Origin: an uncultured Robinsoniella sp. | GTDB lineage: Bacteria > Bacillota > Clostridia > Lachnospirales > Lachnospiraceae | Assembly: GCA_900540475.1 (NCBI GenBank) | Contig: UQGG01000058.1 | Coordinates: 1 to 41,524 of the forward strand | DNA length: 41,524 nt | Reading direction: 5' to 3' | Shown here: positions 40,395-41,524 of the stretch, piece after piece | Numbering within the stretch: the stretch's first letter is position 1 | Layout of the letters: each line of letters starts with the position of its first letter | Translations under genes and position numbers: made by a program | The notes under the pieces: generated by a model | Database searches by the model: none | What the model saw: only the letters and a program-made list of their open reading frames with translations | What the model was told of the DNA's origin: nothing

Positions 40395-41513
40395 TTATTT
40401 CAGGTCATCTTCCGAATAATATCCGGAATCTATCAGTAATTCTTTATAGTTATCCATAGTTGTAACAATGGGATCACAGAGGAACGTAGGTATAATTCCG
40501 GTTCCGTTATCATAGGACTTGGTATCATTGACTTCGGCTTCTTTTCCCTGCATGATAGCATCTACCATCTTAACGGTCTGGTTTGCTAATTCTCTGGTAT
40601 CCTTGAAGACAGACATGGATTGTTTGCCTGCAACTAAATTCTTGACATTGGCAATGTCACAGTCCTGTCCGGTTATGATTGGCCATTCCGCTACCCCTGC
40701 TGCTTCCAGTGCATTTTCAACACCAAGCGCCGTGGAGTCATTGGAACAGAGTACCGCATCGAGTTTAATGGAACCATCTGCATAATTACCGGAAATAATG
40801 GTATCCATTCTGTTCTGGGCTGTCTCGGTAGACCAATTTGCAGTTGCAACGGTTGCAAAGTCAATCTGACCTGACGGCACTACCAGTTTACCGGAATCGA
40901 TATAAGGTTTTAAGACATCCATAGCTCCATTATAGAAGAAATTTGCATTATTATCGCCGGGGTCTCCTGTAAAGATCTCCAGGTTAAACGGACCGTCTGC
41001 ATTTTTCAGATCCAGTTTTTCCTCAATGTATTCCCCCTGCTTGGTTCCTACTTTATAATTATCAAAAGTTGCATAATAGCTGACTGCGTCAGAATTCATC
41101 AGGAGACGGTCATATGAGATAACTGGAATGCCTGCTTCTTTTGCCTGACTAAGTGGTGTTCCAAGGGATTCACCGTCAATCGAAGCAATTACCAGAACTT
41201 CACATCCGTTGGAAATCATATTTTCTACCTGGGATACCTGTGTTGCCACATCGTTGTTGGCATATTGGATATCAACCTCATAGCCTGCTTTTTTCAACTG
41301 AGCCTCCATATTGGAACCATCCTGATTCCATCTCTGGAGATCCTTCGTGGGCATTGCCACACCTACAAGCTTACCGCCTCCGGCATTTCCGGCTTCTTCT
41401 CCCTGCGTTTCTGCATCTGCACTGCTGTCCTGGCTTTCCGGCGCCTTGGTATCTGCCGCTTCCGTAGCTGCGCTTGTGGCTGGGGGCCGGGCCCTTTGTC
41501 GTTGTGGCCTCAT
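40395..41513 (-). CDS. chvE: Sugar-binding protein of the ABC transporter, 5' end missing or altered
   Basis: The ChvE-type periplasmic-binding-protein family (type 1). Mature sequence from about residue 48 is GKLVGVAMPTKDLQRWNQDGSNMEAQLKKAGYEVDIQYANNDVATQVSQVENMI, then SNDSTALGVENALEAAGV and WPIITGQDCDIANVKNLVAGKQSMSVFKDTRELA. It ends normally. The N-terminus is abnormal: a Ser/Ala/Glu linker (TSAATEAADTKAPESQDSSAD) like that after a lipobox is present, but the signal peptide and lipid cysteine are replaced by MRPQRQRARPPA and there is no ribosome site. The frame stays open to the right edge. The gene is probably cut or joined wrongly at about 41480. Confidence 0.85.
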   Translation of the reverse strand: MRPQRQRARPPATSAATEAADTKAPESQDSSADAETQGEEAGNAGGGKLVGVAMPTKDLQRWNQDGSNMEAQLKKAGYEVDIQYANNDVATQVSQVENMISNGCEVLVIASIDGESLGTPLSQAKEAGIPVISYDRLLMNSDAVSYYATFDNYKVGTKQGEYIEEKLDLKNADGPFNLEIFTGDPGDNNANFFYNGAMDVLKPYIDSGKLVVPSGQIDFATVATANWSTETAQNRMDTIISGNYADGSIKLDAVLCSNDSTALGVENALEAAGVAEWPIITGQDCDIANVKNLVAGKQSMSVFKDTRELANQTVKMVDAIMQGKEAEVNDTKSYDNGTGIIPTFLCDPIVTTMDNYKELLIDSGYYSEDDLK

Positions 41514-41524
41514 TATAGCACATA

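Overview
The window looks like chromosomal DNA of a Gram-positive anaerobic gut Firmicute, most likely a Lachnospiraceae/Clostridium-like bacterium. Signs of this are strong AGGAGG-type ribosome sites, low-to-moderate GC, lipobox lipoproteins, ferredoxin/flavodoxin redox proteins, an NCS2 permease with adenine deaminase, and a ChvE/MmsA/MmsB-type sugar ABC transporter. The species is inferred, not shown. No rRNA, tRNA, CRISPR array or prophage was seen.

Layout. (1) 1-3.9 kb: a sugar O-acetyltransferase, then a two-gene operon of a lipoprotein Ntn-type amidase (C45/choloylglycine-hydrolase-like) and a phenylacetate-CoA-ligase/CapK-like adenylate-forming enzyme. (2) 3.9-5.7 kb: an HxlR regulator divergent from two flavodoxin-like oxidoreductases, which are separated by an eight-copy minisatellite whose last unit carries the ribosome site. 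(3) 5.9-13 kb: an ABC ATPase with an FtsX-type permease, a cyclophilin-like lipoprotein, a DUF3737 beta-helix protein, a truncated cyclophilin-like paralogue, a LysE exporter and a PatB/MalY C-S lyase. The promoters at about 1.2 kb and 5.85 kb are homologous, so operons (1) and (3) are probably controlled by one response regulator that is not in the window. (4) 13-17.6 kb: an AraC/effector-binding regulator, a TIGR04076 protein, a YoaP-like acetyltransferase, a tyrosine recombinase and a tRNA-dihydrouridine synthase. (5) 17.9-22 kb: a purine salvage unit with a GntR/UTRA regulator, NCS2 permease and adenine deaminase, linked by a shared operator. (6) 22-27.6 kb: an aldose epimerase, an EFR1 flavodoxin-ferredoxin divergent from a TetR regulator, a secreted SH3/NlpC-P60 hydrolase, an AT-rich gene desert, and a cytoplasmic choloylglycine hydrolase. 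(7) 27.9-33.6 kb: a 1236-residue fusion of two TrmO/TsaA-like domains to a UvrA-like ABC protein behind a promoter with a MerR-style dyad, then a 168-bp near-perfect palindrome (MITE-like) and an AAA-ATPase/PD-(D/E)XK protein. (8) 33.6-41.5 kb: DUF1349 protein, MFS transporter and nucleoside hydrolase, divergent from a Crp/Fnr regulator, followed by the sugar ABC operon chvE-mmsA-mmsB on the minus strand, running off or broken at the right edge.

The most notable points are the duplicated promoter joining two operons that are not adjacent, the double-TrmO/UvrA fusion, the symmetric palindrome, two minisatellites with a shared CATAGCAAA core, and a repeated TTAAGCGGA hairpin.
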